Assembly (NCBI RefSeq): GCF_001179845.1
Contig: NZ_CVSB01000029.1
Coordinates: 62,001 to 126,000 of the forward strand
Reading direction: 5' to 3'
DNA length: 64,000 bases
Origin: Candidatus Pelagibacter communis
GTDB lineage: Bacteria; Pseudomonadota; Alphaproteobacteria; Pelagibacterales; Pelagibacteraceae
Part shown: piece after piece, positions 34,114-45,857 of the stretch
How positions within the stretch are numbered: position 1 is the stretch's first letter
Layout: each line of letters begins with the position of its first letter
Position numbers and translations under genes: made by a program
Notes under the pieces: generated by a model
Told to the model about the DNA's origin: nothing
What the model saw: only the letters and a program-made list of their open reading frames with translations
The model's database searches: none

Positions 34114-35365
34114 TTTAAAAGAAATTAGAAAAGATTATTCAAAATTTGAAAAAGATCTTGAAAAGCGTTCAGTTAAAATTGATTTTAATAATTTAAAAAA
34201 GCTTGATGAATTAAATAGAGATTTAATTCAAAAGAAAGAAAATTTAGAAAAAGAAAAAAAAGATATTTCAAAATCTAAAGATGAAAGTTTATTCAAAAAA
34301 TCTAAAAAAATATCTACTGAATTAGAAAAGATCGCTGACCAACAAAAAAATACTAAAATTGAATTAGATAATATTTTATCAAGTATACCAAATATACCTC
34401 ATCAGGATGTTCCAAATGGAAAAGATGAAAATGACAATGTGGAAGTTTTAAAAGCAGGGAAAGTTCCTGAATTTGATTTTAAACCCAAATCTCATTACGA
34501 ACTTGGTGAAAATTTAGGCATGCTTGATTTTGATCTTGCAACGAAAACAACTGGATCAAGATTTGTATTTGTTAAAAAAGATTTAGCATTATTGGAAAGA
34601 GCATTATCTAACTTTATGCTAGATACTCATATTGTTCAAAATGGTTATCAAGAGATTTCACCTCCATTGATTGCATCTGATAATACAATGTATGGAACAG
34701 GCCAATTACCAAAATTTGAAAACGATCAATTTGAAATAAAATTTGATGAAGGATCTGATAGAAAATTTTTAATTCCAACCGCTGAAGTAATTTTAACAAA
34801 CATTGTTAAAGATAAAATTGTAGACCAAAAAGATTTACCAATGAGATTTGTTGCCTCAACACCTTGTTTTAGAAAAGAAGCTGGTAGTTATGGAAAAGAT
34901 ACTAAAGGAATGATTAGACAACATCAATTTTATAAAGTTGAGATGGTTAGTATTGTAGAAAAAGAAAATTGTCTTGAAGAATTAGAGCGAATGACGAACT
35001 GTGCAACTGATATTCTGGATAAGTTAGAGTTACCTTATAGAAAAATAATTTTGTGCTCTGGGGATATGGGTTTCAGTGCAGAAAAAACTTATGATATTGA
35101 AGTTTGGTTACCGTCAGAAAATAAGTATCGTGAAATTTCATCATGCTCTTCTTGTTCAACATTCCAGGCACAAAGAATGAAATCAAGATATAAAAATAAA
35201 AACAAAGAAACTGTTTTTGTTGGAACGCTAAATGGAAGCGGTTTAGCTGTGGGTAGAACTTTAATTGCTGTTTTAGAAAACTACCAACAAAAAGATGGTT
35301 CAATTGTTGTTCCTAAGGTGCTGCGACCGTATATGAATAATTTGGAATTGATTTCAGCTAAATAA
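34106..35365 (+). CDS. serS: Seryl-tRNA synthetase
   Basis: A 419-residue class II synthetase that charges tRNA-Ser. The N-terminal arm (about 25-100) is a long antiparallel coiled coil that grips the tRNA-Ser variable arm. Motif 2 is in [21 protein letters not shown], here split as [14 protein letters not shown] and MIRQHQF. Motif 3 is [18 protein letters not shown]. The [17 protein letters not shown] segment is diagnostic. Length is normal. Confidence 0.97.
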   Translation: MHNLKEIRKDYSKFEKDLEKRSVKIDFNNLKKLDELNRDLIQKKENLEKEKKDISKSKDESLFKKSKKISTELEKIADQQKNTKIELDNILSSIPNIPHQDVPNGKDENDNVEVLKAGKVPEFDFKPKSHYELGENLGMLDFDLATKTTGSRFVFVKKDLALLERALSNFMLDTHIVQNGYQEISPPLIASDNTMYGTGQLPKFENDQFEIKFDEGSDRKFLIPTAEVILTNIVKDKIVDQKDLPMRFVASTPCFRKEAGSYGKDTKGMIRQHQFYKVEMVSIVEKENCLEELERMTNCATDILDKLELPYRKIILCSGDMGFSAEKTYDIEVWLPSENKYREISSCSSCSTFQAQRMKSRYKNKNKETVFVGTLNGSGLAVGRTLIAVLENYQQKDGSIVVPKVLRPYMNNLELISAK

Positions 35366-35420
35366 AGTTGTTTTAATAAGATAGATAGTATAAGTATTCA
35401 CATAATTTATAAGGAGATTT

Positions 35421-35714
35421 ATGGAAGGCTCAGGAATAGGACAATTTATACCGTTAATTTTAATTTTTGTTATTTTTTATTTTTTCTTAATCAGACCACA
35501 GCAAAAAAAAGTTAAAGAGCACAAAGCAATGGTTGAAAGCCTTAAGAGAGGTGACAAGGTTGTTACTTCTGGTGGAATTACAGGTACTGTGGAGAGACTT
35601 ATAGACAATGATAAAGTTGAAGTAGAAATTGCTGAAAACGTTAAGGTTGAGATAGTTAAATCAACTGGTATTCAAAGTCTTGTTAATACAAATACTCAAG
35701 AAGTTAAAAAATAA
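35421..35714 (+). CDS. yajC: Preprotein translocase accessory subunit YajC
   Basis: A 97-residue protein. It has one membrane helix (about 10-24, FIPLILIFVIFYFFLIRPQQ) directly followed by the K-K-x-K-E-H motif and the KRGDKVVTSGGITGTV fold. This is the standard YajC pattern. A strong AAGGAG ribosome-binding site (35411-35416) precedes the ATG. It works with SecDF, encoded next. Confidence 0.95.
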   Translation: MEGSGIGQFIPLILIFVIFYFFLIRPQQKKVKEHKAMVESLKRGDKVVTSGGITGTVERLIDNDKVEVEIAENVKVEIVKSTGIQSLVNTNTQEVKK

Positions 35715-35728
35715 TTATTTTTAGTTAA

Positions 35729-37282
35729 GTGCTTTATTTCTCTAAGTTAAGAATTTTATTTATAACTTTTTTTTCAGTTTTATTTATTTTAATTGCTTCA
35801 TCAAATCTTTTTAAATTTGATGATAATTATTTTGATAAAAAAATTAATCTAGGATTAGACCTTCAAGGTGGATCATATCTATTACTTGAAATTGATAATG
35901 AACCTGTAATTGAACAAAAATTACAAAACCTAACAACAACAATTAGAAATTACTTCAAAGAAAAAAATATTAAAATCAACAATATTAAAATAGATAATCA
36001 GAATATTTTTTTTAATGTAATAGATAAAGATAAGCAATCTGTTTTAGATGTTTTTCAGGACGAAGATAGCGACCTTAACCCTTATTACCCAAGATTTAAA
36101 TCACATCAGTTAGAAATTGAAGATACAGGGTTAAATTTAAAAGTTAATTTTTCAAGACAAGGTTTAATTAAACTTAAAACTTCTTCTCAAGATCAAGCTA
36201 TAGAAATAGTTAGAAGGAGAGTAGATGAGGTTGGAACCAATGAGCCAAACATACTTAAAAGAGGAAACAATCGAATTTTAGTAGAGCTTCCTGGATTAGA
36301 TGATCCAATGAGAATAAAATCATTACTTGGTAAAACTGCAAACCTTACTTTTCGATTTGTAACAAATGACGAAAATGATCGTTTTGGAGTTGAAAAGTTA
36401 AAATTTGAAAATGGTCTAGAAGAAGCCACAGTTAGTAAAAGAATTATAATAAGCGGTGAAAACTTACTTGATGCTCAACCAAGAATGGACACTCAAGCTA
36501 ACCAAACAATTGTTTCATTCTCTTTAGATAGAGTAGGTGCAAAAAGGTTTGGTAAGGCAACATCAACCGGTATTGGAAAGCAATTAGCAATTGTTTTAGA
36601 TGGTAAAATTATTAGCGCACCTGTAGTTAGAGACACAATTGCAAGCGGATCTGGTCAGATAAGTGGTGGTTTCACTTTTCAAACAGCAACCGATCTAGCT
36701 TTATTATTAAGATCTGGAGCATTACCAGCACCATTAGAAATAATTGAAGAAAGAACAGTTGGACCAGATCTTGGACAAGATTCAATTAATGCAGGAATGA
36801 TTGCTTTGGCAATAGGTTTTATGTTGGTGATAATTTTTATGTTCTTAAAATATAAAATTTTTGGATTAATTACCAATGTAACACTAATAGTTAATTTGTT
36901 TATTCTTTTAGGTATTTTAACTTTATTTGAAGCTACTTTAACATTACCTGGTATAGCAGGAATTATTTTAACCGTTGGTATGGCAGTTGATGCAAATGTT
37001 CTAATTTTTGAGAGGATTAAAGAAGAGCTAAAAGACGAGACTAATAATATTTTGGCTTTTGATGGTGGTTATACTAAATCCAGAACAGCGATTTTAGATG
37101 CTAATATTACTACATTATTAGCTGCAATTATTTTATTTTTCATGGGCTCAGGTCCAGTGAAAGGTTTTGCTGTAACTTTAGGAGTTGGAATATTTACAAC
37201 ACTATTTTCAGTCTATTTCATTGCAAGATTGTTCACTAGTATTTACGTATCAAGAAATAAAGATAAGGAAAAATTAATCTAA
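35729..37282 (+). CDS. secD: Protein translocase subunit SecD
   Basis: A 517-residue inner-membrane protein that uses the proton gradient to pull exported proteins across the membrane. The start is GTG. The first periplasmic part begins INLGLDLQGGSYLLLEID (D1 motif). The six-helix RND-type domain has PAPLEIIEERTVGPDLGQDS and TVGMAVDANVLIFERIKEEL (the D4 motif with the functional Asp). It is about 100 residues shorter than the E. coli protein, as usual in alphaproteobacteria. Its stop overlaps the secF ATG. Confidence 0.96.
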   Translation: MLYFSKLRILFITFFSVLFILIASSNLFKFDDNYFDKKINLGLDLQGGSYLLLEIDNEPVIEQKLQNLTTTIRNYFKEKNIKINNIKIDNQNIFFNVIDKDKQSVLDVFQDEDSDLNPYYPRFKSHQLEIEDTGLNLKVNFSRQGLIKLKTSSQDQAIEIVRRRVDEVGTNEPNILKRGNNRILVELPGLDDPMRIKSLLGKTANLTFRFVTNDENDRFGVEKLKFENGLEEATVSKRIIISGENLLDAQPRMDTQANQTIVSFSLDRVGAKRFGKATSTGIGKQLAIVLDGKIISAPVVRDTIASGSGQISGGFTFQTATDLALLLRSGALPAPLEIIEERTVGPDLGQDSINAGMIALAIGFMLVIIFMFLKYKIFGLITNVTLIVNLFILLGILTLFEATLTLPGIAGIILTVGMAVDANVLIFERIKEELKDETNNILAFDGGYTKSRTAILDANITTLLAAIILFFMGSGPVKGFAVTLGVGIFTTLFSVYFIARLFTSIYVSRNKDKEKLI

Positions 37283-38172
37283 TGATTGCTTTTAACAAAT
37301 ATTATAATCACTTTAATTTACTCTCATCAATTTTAATTATTGTTTCATTATTATTGTTAATTTTTAAAGGACTCAACTTTGGTATAGATTTTAAAGGCGG
37401 TACTTTAATTGAATTAAGAGCCTCAGATTCTAAAATAAATGTAAGTTCATTAAGAGATAGATTTAATCAAATGGATTTAGGAGATGTCTCAGTGAAGAAA
37501 TTTGGTAATGATACAGATTTTTTAGTAAAATTTGAAAATAAAGATAATAAAAAAAATGTTATTGAAGAAATTAAGACTAATTTAGATAAATCTTTTGGAA
37601 ATAACTATGATTTTAGAAGGGTAGAGAATGTTGGTCCAAAGGTAAGTGCTGAATTACTAAAATCTGGAGTTATAGCAATATCTTTGTCTTTAGCATTAAT
37701 GTTAATTTATATTTGGATAAGATTTGAATGGCAGTTTAGTTTGGGTGCTATTTTGGCTTTGTTTCATGATGTTATTGTAACTTTAGGAGTTTTTTCACTA
37801 TTTAGTTTAGAAATAAACTTATCAATTATAGCAGCAGTGTTAACAATAGTTGGATATTCGATGAATGATACAGTTGTTATTTTTGACCGTGTGCGTGAAA
37901 ATTTAAGAAAATATTCAGATATAAAAATTTTTGAATTAACAAACATTTCAATTAATGAAACGTTATCAAGAACTATAATAACTTCAGCAACTACATTACT
38001 TGCTTTATTAGCAATTTATTTTTTTGGTGGAGAAATATTAAAAGGTTTTTCATTAGCAATGATACTTGGTGTAGTTTTTGGAACTTATTCTTCTATTTAT
38101 ATAGCTAATACTGTTTTAGTTAGACTCAGTGTTTCTCAAAAAACTGTTCTTAGAGAAGACGATCAAAAATAA
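37282..38172 (+). CDS. secF: Protein translocase subunit SecF
   Basis: A 296-residue partner of SecD. FGIDFKGGTLIEL opens the periplasmic domain. RRVENVGPKVSAELLKSG and IVGYSMNDTVVIFDRVRENL are the conserved SecF motifs; the second includes the D of helix 4. It shares one base with secD. It ends two bases from the end of a minus-strand gene, so the two operons converge. Confidence 0.96.
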   Translation: MIAFNKYYNHFNLLSSILIIVSLLLLIFKGLNFGIDFKGGTLIELRASDSKINVSSLRDRFNQMDLGDVSVKKFGNDTDFLVKFENKDNKKNVIEEIKTNLDKSFGNNYDFRRVENVGPKVSAELLKSGVIAISLSLALMLIYIWIRFEWQFSLGAILALFHDVIVTLGVFSLFSLEINLSIIAAVLTIVGYSMNDTVVIFDRVRENLRKYSDIKIFELTNISINETLSRTIITSATTLLALLAIYFFGGEILKGFSLAMILGVVFGTYSSIYIANTVLVRLSVSQKTVLREDDQK

Positions 38173-38173
38173 A

Positions 38174-38785
38174 TTAAAATATATTTTGTGCAGCCACCAT
38201 TGAAAGCAGCATAGGCAATGATAATAAAGTATTTGTTCTTGAAAATAGCATTGCAGTTTTGGCTGACTTAGCTTTTGTTTCTGGATCACTCTCAACTATA
38301 CCTAAAGCTCTTTTTTGATTTGGCCAAATCACAAACCACACATTAAATGCCATTATAATTCCAAGCCACATTCCAATTCCAATTGCAGTATGTTTTGGAA
38401 CACCTGAACCAATACTTAAAGTCATTGCATCATGAAGATATCCATTAAGAAGAGCGAGAATTAAACCTGAAAGAACAGTTAATGCAGCAGCCCATCTAAA
38501 GTAAAATAATGCAGCTGGTGCTATTACCTTACCAATAGCTGGTTTTTGTTCATCTGGGATTTTTCCCATATTTGGAATTTGAACAAAATTGAAATACCAA
38601 AGTAACCCAATCCACATAATTGCAACAATTACATGAATGTATCTAAACAACCAGCTCCAGAATAGCGTATCAAAAGCAATTCCATTGTTTAAATAAAATA
38701 ATCCTAAAAACAAAATAATTGCTAACGCAAGTGATGCGTGGACTGTTTTTGATAATGAAGACAATAAACTGCTCATGATTCTCAT
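38174..38785 (-). CDS. PuuD-like (urate oxidase N-terminal type) membrane protein
   Basis: A 203-residue protein with about five to six hydrophobic segments. The stretch FWSWLFRYIHVIVAIMWIGL followed by L-W-Y-F-N-F-V-Q-I-P is typical of the membrane domain found at the N-terminus of PuuD urate oxidases. The histidines there and in GVPKHTAIGIGMW could bind haem. The C-terminal cytochrome c domain of full PuuD is absent. The domain also occurs alone in many marine alphaproteobacteria, so a urate role is not safe. The start may be the first M or the M three residues later. Confidence 0.7.
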   Translation of the reverse strand: MRIMSSLLSSLSKTVHASLALAIILFLGLFYLNNGIAFDTLFWSWLFRYIHVIVAIMWIGLLWYFNFVQIPNMGKIPDEQKPAIGKVIAPAALFYFRWAAALTVLSGLILALLNGYLHDAMTLSIGSGVPKHTAIGIGMWLGIIMAFNVWFVIWPNQKRALGIVESDPETKAKSAKTAMLFSRTNTLLSLPMLLSMVAAQNIF

Positions 38786-38826
38786 TAATTATACACTAAT
38801 TTTTGAATATTTTTAAGTTGTTAAAT

Positions 38827-41679
38827 TTAAGCTAAAAGAGGTTTTAAAAATTGACCAGTATAACTCTCTTTAACTTTGCATACTTCTTCAGGTTTTCCTT
38901 CGGCGACAATATTACCACCCTTTACACCACCTTCAGGCCCCATATCCACAATGTAGTCGGCTGTTTTAATAACATCAAGATTATGTTCAATGACAACTAC
39001 TGTATTCCCAAGTTTTACAAATGTATGAAGTATCTCTAAAAGTTTTTTAATATCATGTTGATGTAAACCTGTGGTTGGTTCATCTAAGATATACATCGTT
39101 CTTCCCGTAGATCTTTTTGAAAGTTCTTTTGCAAGCTTAATTCGTTGTGCTTCACCTCCTGATAATGTAGTTGCTTGCTGACCAATTTTTATATAGCCTA
39201 ATCCAACTTTTTTAAGAGTTAATAATTTTGTTTTTATATTAGATATATTTTCAAAATACTCACATCCTTCATCAACTGACATATCCAAAACATCAGCAAT
39301 ACTTTTACCTTTAAATTTAATTTCTAAGGTTTCTCTATTGTACCTGGTACCCTTACATTCATCACACTGAATATAAACATCAGGTAAAAAATGCATTTCA
39401 TATGTGATTACACCATCACCCTCACAAGCTTCACATCTACCTCCTTTAACATTAAAAGAAAATCTTCCTGGTTTATACCCTCTTGTTTTAGACTCTGGCA
39501 GGCTTGTAAACCAATCTCTAATAGGCCCGAAGGCTCCTGTATATGTTGCTGGATTTGATCTTGGTGTTCTACCAATAGGAGACTGGTCAATATCAATTAT
39601 TTTATCTATCAATTCTACACCTTTATAACCTTTAAATGATTTGGGTGCTTTTCTTGCTTTATTATTTAAAGTTAAATTTAAGGCATGAAATAGGGTTTGT
39701 AATATTAGAGTAGATTTACCACTACCTGAGACACCAGTAACACAAGTAAATGTTCCAGTTGGAATTTTAAGATTAACATTATTTAAATTATTTCCACTTG
39801 CACCATTGATTTCTACAAACCTTCCATTTTTAGCTAAACGTCGTGATTTTGGAATTTCAATTGTTTTTTTATTAGCAAGATACTGTCCAGTAATGCTATT
39901 TTTATCTTTTTTAATTTCTTCATATGATCCTTGAGCTGTTATCTCACCACCATTACTTCCGGCTTCAGGACCAAGATCAATAATATGATCTGCATTTTCC
40001 ATTGTCTCGGTATCATGCTCAACAACAATGACTGTATTGCCAAGATCTCGTAATCTTTTTAATGCATTAATAAGCTTAACATTATCTTTTTGATGTAGTC
40101 CAATTGAAGGTTCATCCAAAACATATAATACACCTGTTAAACCAGATCCAATTTGTGAAGCTAATCTTATTCTTTGAGCTTCACCACCTGATAAAGTTCC
40201 AGATTCTCTAGATAATGTTAAATAATCTAAACCAACGTTTAGAAGAAAATTTAATCTTTCATTGATTTCTTTTAAAACATGTTCTGCTATTTTAAATTGT
40301 CTCTTATCGAGATTATTTTCTAAATTTTTAAACCATTCTGCTGCATCCAAAATAGATTTTTTTGTTACTTCACTAATATTAAGATCGTCAATTTTTACAC
40401 ATAACGCTTCTTCTTTTAATCTATCACCATTACATGCTTCACATGCAGTATCAGATTGATATTCAGCTATCGCTTCTCTTTTCCATTCGCTATCAGACTC
40501 TAAAAATCTTCTTTCAAGATTATTAATTACACCTTCGAAGGTTTTTTTATAAGAATATTTTTCGTAACCATCATCATAATTAAATTTAATTTCATCTTCA
40601 TCTGAACCATAAAGGATAATATCTTTAATTTTTTTGGGTAATTTTTTCCATTTTTCATCTAAAGAGAAACCATAATGTTTTGCTAAAGATGATAAAGTTT
40701 GAGCATAATATAATGTGGTTGATTTTGACCACGGTTCAATTGCTCCATCTGCTAAACTTTTTCTTTCATCAGGAACAACTAAATTTGGATCAACATTTAA
40801 TTTCATTCCAATTCCCTCACATTCTTCACAAGCTCCATAGGGGCTGTTAAAAGAAAAAAGTCTTGGCTCAATTTCCTCAATTGTAAAACCACTCTCAGGG
40901 CAAGCGAATTTAGTAGAGTAAATTAATTTTTCTATTTTTCTGAATTTTTGAGGAAGCGTTTCATCTTCATATTCTACAAAAACTAAACCGTTTGCTAAAT
41001 TTACAGCTGTTTCAATGCTTTCTGCCAATCTATTTCCAAGTTTTGAATTTAAAACTATTCTATCGACTAAGACTGAAATATCGTGTTTAAGTTTTTTATC
41101 TAGATTAGGTGATTTTTCAATATCATATAAAACATTATCAATTTTAATTTTTCTAAATCCTCTTCTCTTGTAGCTTAAAATATCTTTTTTATATTCACCT
41201 TTACGACCTCTCACTACTGGGGCGTAAATATATATTGTTGATTTTTTTGGTAATTTTTTAACTAAATCAACTATTTGTGTAATTGTTTGAGAGGTTATTG
41301 GTTTGCCTGTAAATGGTGAGTAGGGGATACCTGCTCTAGCATATAATACTCTCATGTAATCATAAATTTCAGTTACAGTTGCAACAGTAGATCTTGGGTT
41401 TTTTGATGTATTTTTTTGTTCTATTGCAATAGCAGGACTTAATCCTTCAATTAAATCAACATTTGGTTTTTTCATTTTATCTAAAAATTGACGTGCATAG
41501 GCAGATAAACTCTCTACATACCTTCTTTGACCTTCAGCGTAGATAGTATCAAAAGCTAAAGATGATTTTCCTGACCCTGATAGACCCGTTATGACCACAA
41601 ATTTGTCTTTTGGAATCTCTACAGTAACATTCTTCAAATTATGTTCTTTAGCGCCCTTAATAACTATCTTTTTCATCAT
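38827..41679 (-). CDS. uvrA: Excinuclease ABC subunit A
   Basis: A 950-residue damage-recognition ATPase of nucleotide excision repair. Two ABC modules are complete: the first Walker [10 protein letters not shown] (32-40) and the second GVSGSGKST. The signatures are [11 protein letters not shown] and [10 protein letters not shown]. Zinc modules keep their cysteines (CPESG...[22 protein letters not shown]...CDECKG). Two start methionines are adjacent (41679, 41676). The 88-base gap to the divergent ssb contains no GTTC-N7-GTTC SOS box of the alphaproteobacterial type. Confidence 0.97.
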   Translation of the reverse strand: MMKKIVIKGAKEHNLKNVTVEIPKDKFVVITGLSGSGKSSLAFDTIYAEGQRRYVESLSAYARQFLDKMKKPNVDLIEGLSPAIAIEQKNTSKNPRSTVATVTEIYDYMRVLYARAGIPYSPFTGKPITSQTITQIVDLVKKLPKKSTIYIYAPVVRGRKGEYKKDILSYKRRGFRKIKIDNVLYDIEKSPNLDKKLKHDISVLVDRIVLNSKLGNRLAESIETAVNLANGLVFVEYEDETLPQKFRKIEKLIYSTKFACPESGFTIEEIEPRLFSFNSPYGACEECEGIGMKLNVDPNLVVPDERKSLADGAIEPWSKSTTLYYAQTLSSLAKHYGFSLDEKWKKLPKKIKDIILYGSDEDEIKFNYDDGYEKYSYKKTFEGVINNLERRFLESDSEWKREAIAEYQSDTACEACNGDRLKEEALCVKIDDLNISEVTKKSILDAAEWFKNLENNLDKRQFKIAEHVLKEINERLNFLLNVGLDYLTLSRESGTLSGGEAQRIRLASQIGSGLTGVLYVLDEPSIGLHQKDNVKLINALKRLRDLGNTVIVVEHDTETMENADHIIDLGPEAGSNGGEITAQGSYEEIKKDKNSITGQYLANKKTIEIPKSRRLAKNGRFVEINGASGNNLNNVNLKIPTGTFTCVTGVSGSGKSTLILQTLFHALNLTLNNKARKAPKSFKGYKGVELIDKIIDIDQSPIGRTPRSNPATYTGAFGPIRDWFTSLPESKTRGYKPGRFSFNVKGGRCEACEGDGVITYEMHFLPDVYIQCDECKGTRYNRETLEIKFKGKSIADVLDMSVDEGCEYFENISNIKTKLLTLKKVGLGYIKIGQQATTLSGGEAQRIKLAKELSKRSTGRTMYILDEPTTGLHQHDIKKLLEILHTFVKLGNTVVVIEHNLDVIKTADYIVDMGPEGGVKGGNIVAEGKPEEVCKVKESYTGQFLKPLLA

Positions 41680-41767
41680 AATTTTAGTTGCTTTGAGTTA
41701 ATAAAATTAATATTCAGAAGAATTGTGATATAAATCTAATTAACTAATTTAACAAATATTAAATATT

Positions 41768-42217
41768 ATGGCTGGAAGTTTAAATAAAGTATTATTAATT
41801 GGTCGTTTAGGCGCAGATCCTGAAATTAAGCAAATGGTAAATGGCAAAAGTGTAGCCAGACTAAGCCTTGCAACAAGTCAATCCTGGAAAGATAAAAATA
41901 CAGGCGAAAGAAAAGAAAAAACTGAATGGCACCGAGTGGTTGTATTTAATGAGGGTTTAGTAAATGTTGTTCAACAATACTTAAAAAAAGGTGCTCAAGT
42001 TTATGTTGAGGGACAACTTGCTACAAGAAAATGGAAAGATGAACAATCTGGACAAGACAAATACTCAACTGAAATAGTTATACAAGGATATAATTCTTCA
42101 CTCACAATGTTGGGAGGGAGTAATTCTGGTGGTGGAATTCAAAATGACACAACTCAACAAAATAATATTGAGGATTCTTCACAAGTGTCAGATATGGATG
42201 ATGAAATTCCATTTTAG
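41768..42217 (+). CDS. ssb: Single-stranded DNA-binding protein
   Basis: A 149-residue protein with an N-terminal OB fold ([44 protein letters not shown]) and a glutamine/serine/asparagine-rich linker. It ends in the acidic tip D-M-D-D-E-I-P-F that recruits repair and replication proteins. It is divergent from uvrA, as in many bacteria, and five bases before gyrA. Confidence 0.96.
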   Translation: MAGSLNKVLLIGRLGADPEIKQMVNGKSVARLSLATSQSWKDKNTGERKEKTEWHRVVVFNEGLVNVVQQYLKKGAQVYVEGQLATRKWKDEQSGQDKYSTEIVIQGYNSSLTMLGGSNSGGGIQNDTTQQNNIEDSSQVSDMDDEIPF

Positions 42218-42222
42218 TTTCT

Positions 42223-44802
42223 ATGAAAAATACTGAAGAGTTTAAAGATAAAAATATAAAATTAATCTCAATGCATGATGAGATGAGCTCATCATATCTT
42301 TCTTATGCAATGAGTGTAATTGTAAGTCGTGCACTTCCTGATGTAAGAGATGGTTTAAAACCTGTTCATAGAAGAATTTTATATGCAATGTACAAAGGTG
42401 GATACGATTGGTCTAAACAATTTAGAAAATCTGCAAGAATAGTTGGAGATGTTATTGGTAAATATCACCCTCATGGTGATCAGTCTGTTTATGATGCTTT
42501 AGTTAGAATGGTGCAAGATTTCTCGATGAGCTTACCGTTAATTCAAGGTCAAGGAAATTTTGGTTCTATAGATGGTGATCCAGCAGCAGCAATGAGATAT
42601 ACCGAAACTCGTTTATCAAAAGTTTCTCAATATTTAATTGACGATATTGAAAAAAATACAATTACTTTTAAAAGTAATTATGACGAAACAGAGAAAGAAC
42701 CAAGTGTTTTACCAGCACAGTTTCCAAATCTATTAGTAAATGGAGCTGGTGGTATCGCAGTTGGTATGGCAACAAGTATACCTCCACATAATTTAGGTGA
42801 AATTATAGATGGTACATTGGCCTTAATAGATAACAAAGATATTAAAATTAAAGAATTAATGAAACATATACCTGGTCCAGATTTTCCAACTGGTGGTGTA
42901 ATTATAGGTAAAGATATAATTAAACAAGGATATAACAATGGAAGAGGATCATTTAAGATTAGAGGTGAAATCTCAATTGAACAACAAAAAAATGGACGTG
43001 AAAGACTTGTAATAACTTCTATACCTTATCAAGTTAACAAATCTGTTTTAAACGAAAGGATTGCTCAATTAGTAAGAGAAAAAAAGATTGAAGGAATAAG
43101 AGATATTAGAGACGAATCTAACAGAGAAGGTATTAGGGTAGCAATAGATTTAAGAAATGGTGTAGAGCCAGAGACTATAAAGAGACAATTATATAAAAAT
43201 ACTCAAATCGAAAGTTCTTTTGGATTTAATACTTTGGCTATTGTTGAGGGAAAACCTCAAACTTGTACTTTAAAAGATTTTTTATCAAATTTTTTAACTT
43301 TTAGAGAAGATGTAATTATTAAGAAAACTAAATTTGATCTTCAAAAAGCAGAGGAACGCGCTCATATACTAATAGGATTATCAGTTTCAGTTGAAAATTT
43401 GGATAAAATAATAAAAATTATTCGATCATCTAAAACACCAGATGAAGCTAAAGTATCAATTTTAAAAAACAAATGGAAAATAAATAAGTCACAAAAATTA
43501 ATTTCTTTAGTAGAAGGAAAAAAAGGCAAAAATCTTTATTCTTTATCTGAATCACAAGTTTTAGCCATTTTAGAATTAAGACTTCAAAAATTAACTGCAT
43601 TAGGAATAAATGAAATCGAAGTTGAAATTAAAAAACTAGCTGAACTAATCACTAAATATAAAAAGATTATTTCATCCAAAAAAGAGCTTTTAAAAGTAAT
43701 CAGTGAAGAGTTAAAAAATATTAAAGAGAAATTTGCTATTCCAAGAAGAACTAAAATTATAGATGCTGTTTTAAATTATGATATTGAAGAAACTATCCAA
43801 AAACAATCAGTAATAATTACAGTTACATTACAAGGATACATAAAAAGAGGTTTTTTAGATGGAGTAAAAAAACAAAAAAGAGGTGGTAAGGGAAAATCAG
43901 GCATAACAACTAGAGATCAAGACTCGGTTGTTCAAACATTATCCGTAAATACTCATACTTCAGTACTCTTCTTTTCTACTGAGGGTTTAGTTTACAAGAT
44001 CAAAGCATGGAAAATCCCAGAGGGTTCATCATCATCTAAAGGTAAGTCTTTATTTAATATTTTACCTTTGAAGAGTCACCAAGCAATAAGCTCAATTATG
44101 CCAATGCCGGAAGATGAAACCGATTTAAAAAATTATCAAATTATATTTGCTACTGCTCAAGGCAAAGTGAGAAAAAATAGTTTAGAAGACTTTTCATTAA
44201 TTAATGCATCTGGAAAAATTGCTATGAAATTAGATAACAATGATAAAATTGTAGGTGTTAAAATTTGCAAAGATGATCAAGATGTAATTTTAAGCACAAA
44301 ATTTGGAAAATGTATTAGATTTGAAGCCAAAAAGTTAAGAGTTTTTAAAGGTAGATCTTCTAAAGGAATTAAGGGAATAGAGTTAGCACCAAATGATCAA
44401 ATAGTATCTTTGTCGGTTATCGATAATGATAAAATTAATAAAAACGAAAAAAAATCAAAAGACAAAAAATCTGAATTAATAGCAAAAGAGAAATTTGTTT
44501 TATCAATAAGTGAAAACGGTTATGGAAAAAAGACTTCTCATTCAGATTACAGAGTTACTAACAGAGGTGGTAAAGGAATTATAGGAATAGTAAATTCACC
44601 AAGAAATGGAAATATTACTTCATCATTTCCAGTTTTTGAGGGTGACGAAATTTTAATTTCTACAAATAAAGGAAGGGTTATTAGAGTAGCTGTTAAAGAA
44701 ATTAGAACTGCAGGAAGAAATACACAGGGAGTTAGAATAATTAAGTTATCAGGAGAAGAAAAAGTTGTTTCAGCTATTAAAATTGATGATAATTTAATTT
44801 AA
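42223..44802 (+). CDS. gyrA: DNA gyrase subunit A
   Basis: An 859-residue subunit that cuts and rejoins DNA during negative supercoiling. The catalytic tyrosine is Y126 in MRYTETRLS. The GyrA box that bends DNA is seen as [12 protein letters not shown], which separates it from ParC. Six C-terminal blades follow, interrupted by a lysine-rich stretch near residue 745. In the quinolone pocket the sequence is [11 protein letters not shown]: position 87 (E. coli S83) is glutamine, and D91 (E. coli D87) is kept. The stop overlaps the coaD ATG by one base. Confidence 0.96.
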   Translation: MKNTEEFKDKNIKLISMHDEMSSSYLSYAMSVIVSRALPDVRDGLKPVHRRILYAMYKGGYDWSKQFRKSARIVGDVIGKYHPHGDQSVYDALVRMVQDFSMSLPLIQGQGNFGSIDGDPAAAMRYTETRLSKVSQYLIDDIEKNTITFKSNYDETEKEPSVLPAQFPNLLVNGAGGIAVGMATSIPPHNLGEIIDGTLALIDNKDIKIKELMKHIPGPDFPTGGVIIGKDIIKQGYNNGRGSFKIRGEISIEQQKNGRERLVITSIPYQVNKSVLNERIAQLVREKKIEGIRDIRDESNREGIRVAIDLRNGVEPETIKRQLYKNTQIESSFGFNTLAIVEGKPQTCTLKDFLSNFLTFREDVIIKKTKFDLQKAEERAHILIGLSVSVENLDKIIKIIRSSKTPDEAKVSILKNKWKINKSQKLISLVEGKKGKNLYSLSESQVLAILELRLQKLTALGINEIEVEIKKLAELITKYKKIISSKKELLKVISEELKNIKEKFAIPRRTKIIDAVLNYDIEETIQKQSVIITVTLQGYIKRGFLDGVKKQKRGGKGKSGITTRDQDSVVQTLSVNTHTSVLFFSTEGLVYKIKAWKIPEGSSSSKGKSLFNILPLKSHQAISSIMPMPEDETDLKNYQIIFATAQGKVRKNSLEDFSLINASGKIAMKLDNNDKIVGVKICKDDQDVILSTKFGKCIRFEAKKLRVFKGRSSKGIKGIELAPNDQIVSLSVIDNDKINKNEKKSKDKKSELIAKEKFVLSISENGYGKKTSHSDYRVTNRGGKGIIGIVNSPRNGNITSSFPVFEGDEILISTNKGRVIRVAVKEIRTAGRNTQGVRIIKLSGEEKVVSAIKIDDNLI

Positions 44803-45296
44803 TGAGTAAAATTGCAATTTATCCAGGAACATTTGATCCAATTACCTTCGGACATATTGATGTAATAAAAAAATCATTAAAATTATTTGATAAAATAGTA
44901 GTAGGTGTCTCAGATGAAAGTAACAAAAATTATCTATTTAGTTCTGAAGAAAGAATAGAAATAGTAAACAAAGCTTTATTTAAAGATCTAAAGTTAAATA
45001 GGAAAAAAATAAAAGTAGTATCATTTGGCTCTTTAACCACTGATTTATGTAAAAAATATAAATCAAACATTATTTTAAGAGGATTAAGAGCTGTATCTGA
45101 TTTTGAATATGAATTTCAATTAGCTGGTATGAACAGAAAATTGAACCAAAATATTGAAACAATTTTTTTAATGTCTGATGTAGAAAATCAAATTATTTCA
45201 TCTAGATTTGTAAAAGAGATTGTTAAATTAAAAGGTGATATTAAAAAATTTACTACCAAAAGTACAATCAAGTCTTTAAAAGAGAAATATGAATAA
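44802..45296 (+). CDS. coaD: Phosphopantetheine adenylyltransferase
   Basis: A 164-residue enzyme that makes dephospho-CoA from phosphopantetheine and ATP. YPGTFDPITFGHIDVI holds the T-x-G-H nucleotide motif. ILRGLRAVSDFEYEFQLAGM and the I-S-S-R-F-V-K-E-I segment are the other conserved parts. It overlaps gyrA by one base and the following gene by eight bases. Confidence 0.96.
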   Translation: MSKIAIYPGTFDPITFGHIDVIKKSLKLFDKIVVGVSDESNKNYLFSSEERIEIVNKALFKDLKLNRKKIKVVSFGSLTTDLCKKYKSNIILRGLRAVSDFEYEFQLAGMNRKLNQNIETIFLMSDVENQIISSRFVKEIVKLKGDIKKFTTKSTIKSLKEKYE

Positions 45297-45849
45297 AATT
45301 TTTATTAGAATACTTATTTTGTTTTTTTTTATTACCAACCAATCAATAGCTGAGGAGAATATAATGATATTAAAATTAAAAGATGGTGACGTTAAAATTG
45401 AATTGTTTGATGATGTTGCTCCAAATCATGTTAAAAGAATTAAGGAATTAGCAAATAGCGGTAAATACGATAATGTTGTTTTTCACAGAGTTATTGATGG
45501 ATTTATGGCTCAAACAGGTGATGTGAAATTTGGAAATTCAGAATCTAAAGATTTTGATCTTAGAAGAGCTGGAATGGGTGGATCAGATTTTCCTGACTTA
45601 GAGCAAGAATTCAATAGTCTACCACATGATAGAGGAACTTTATCAATGGCACGAGCTCAAGATCCAAATAGTGCAAATAGTCAATTTTTTATTTGCTTTC
45701 AGCCAGCTCCTTTTTTAGATCGACAATACACAGTATTTGGAAAAGTAGTCGAGGGTATGGAATTTGTAGATAAAATAAAAAGAGGTGATCAAAACAATAA
45801 CGGTGCTGTAACTGATCCAGATAAGATTATTAGTTTCAAATCCCAATAA
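45289..45849 (+). CDS. Cyclophilin-type peptidyl-prolyl isomerase, probably periplasmic
   Basis: A 186-residue proline isomerase. Residues 1-21 are a hydrophobic signal peptide (ILILFFFITNQSIA-E). A later in-frame ATG would give a cytoplasmic form, but the eight-base overlap with coaD favours the first start. The active site is visible in VVFHRVIDGFMAQTGD (catalytic Arg), GTLSMARAQDPNSANSQFFI and FLDRQYTVFGKVVEGM. The usual W of the cyclosporin site is replaced by Y or F, as in bacterial cyclophilins. Confidence 0.92.
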   Translation: MNKIFIRILILFFFITNQSIAEENIMILKLKDGDVKIELFDDVAPNHVKRIKELANSGKYDNVVFHRVIDGFMAQTGDVKFGNSESKDFDLRRAGMGGSDFPDLEQEFNSLPHDRGTLSMARAQDPNSANSQFFICFQPAPFLDRQYTVFGKVVEGMEFVDKIKRGDQNNNGAVTDPDKIISFKSQ

Positions 45850-45857
45850 ATTTTTTA

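Noticed and set aside
41680-41767. Search for an SOS box between uvrA and ssb
   Set aside because: No GTTC-N7-GTTC or close variant was seen, so no LexA control is claimed.
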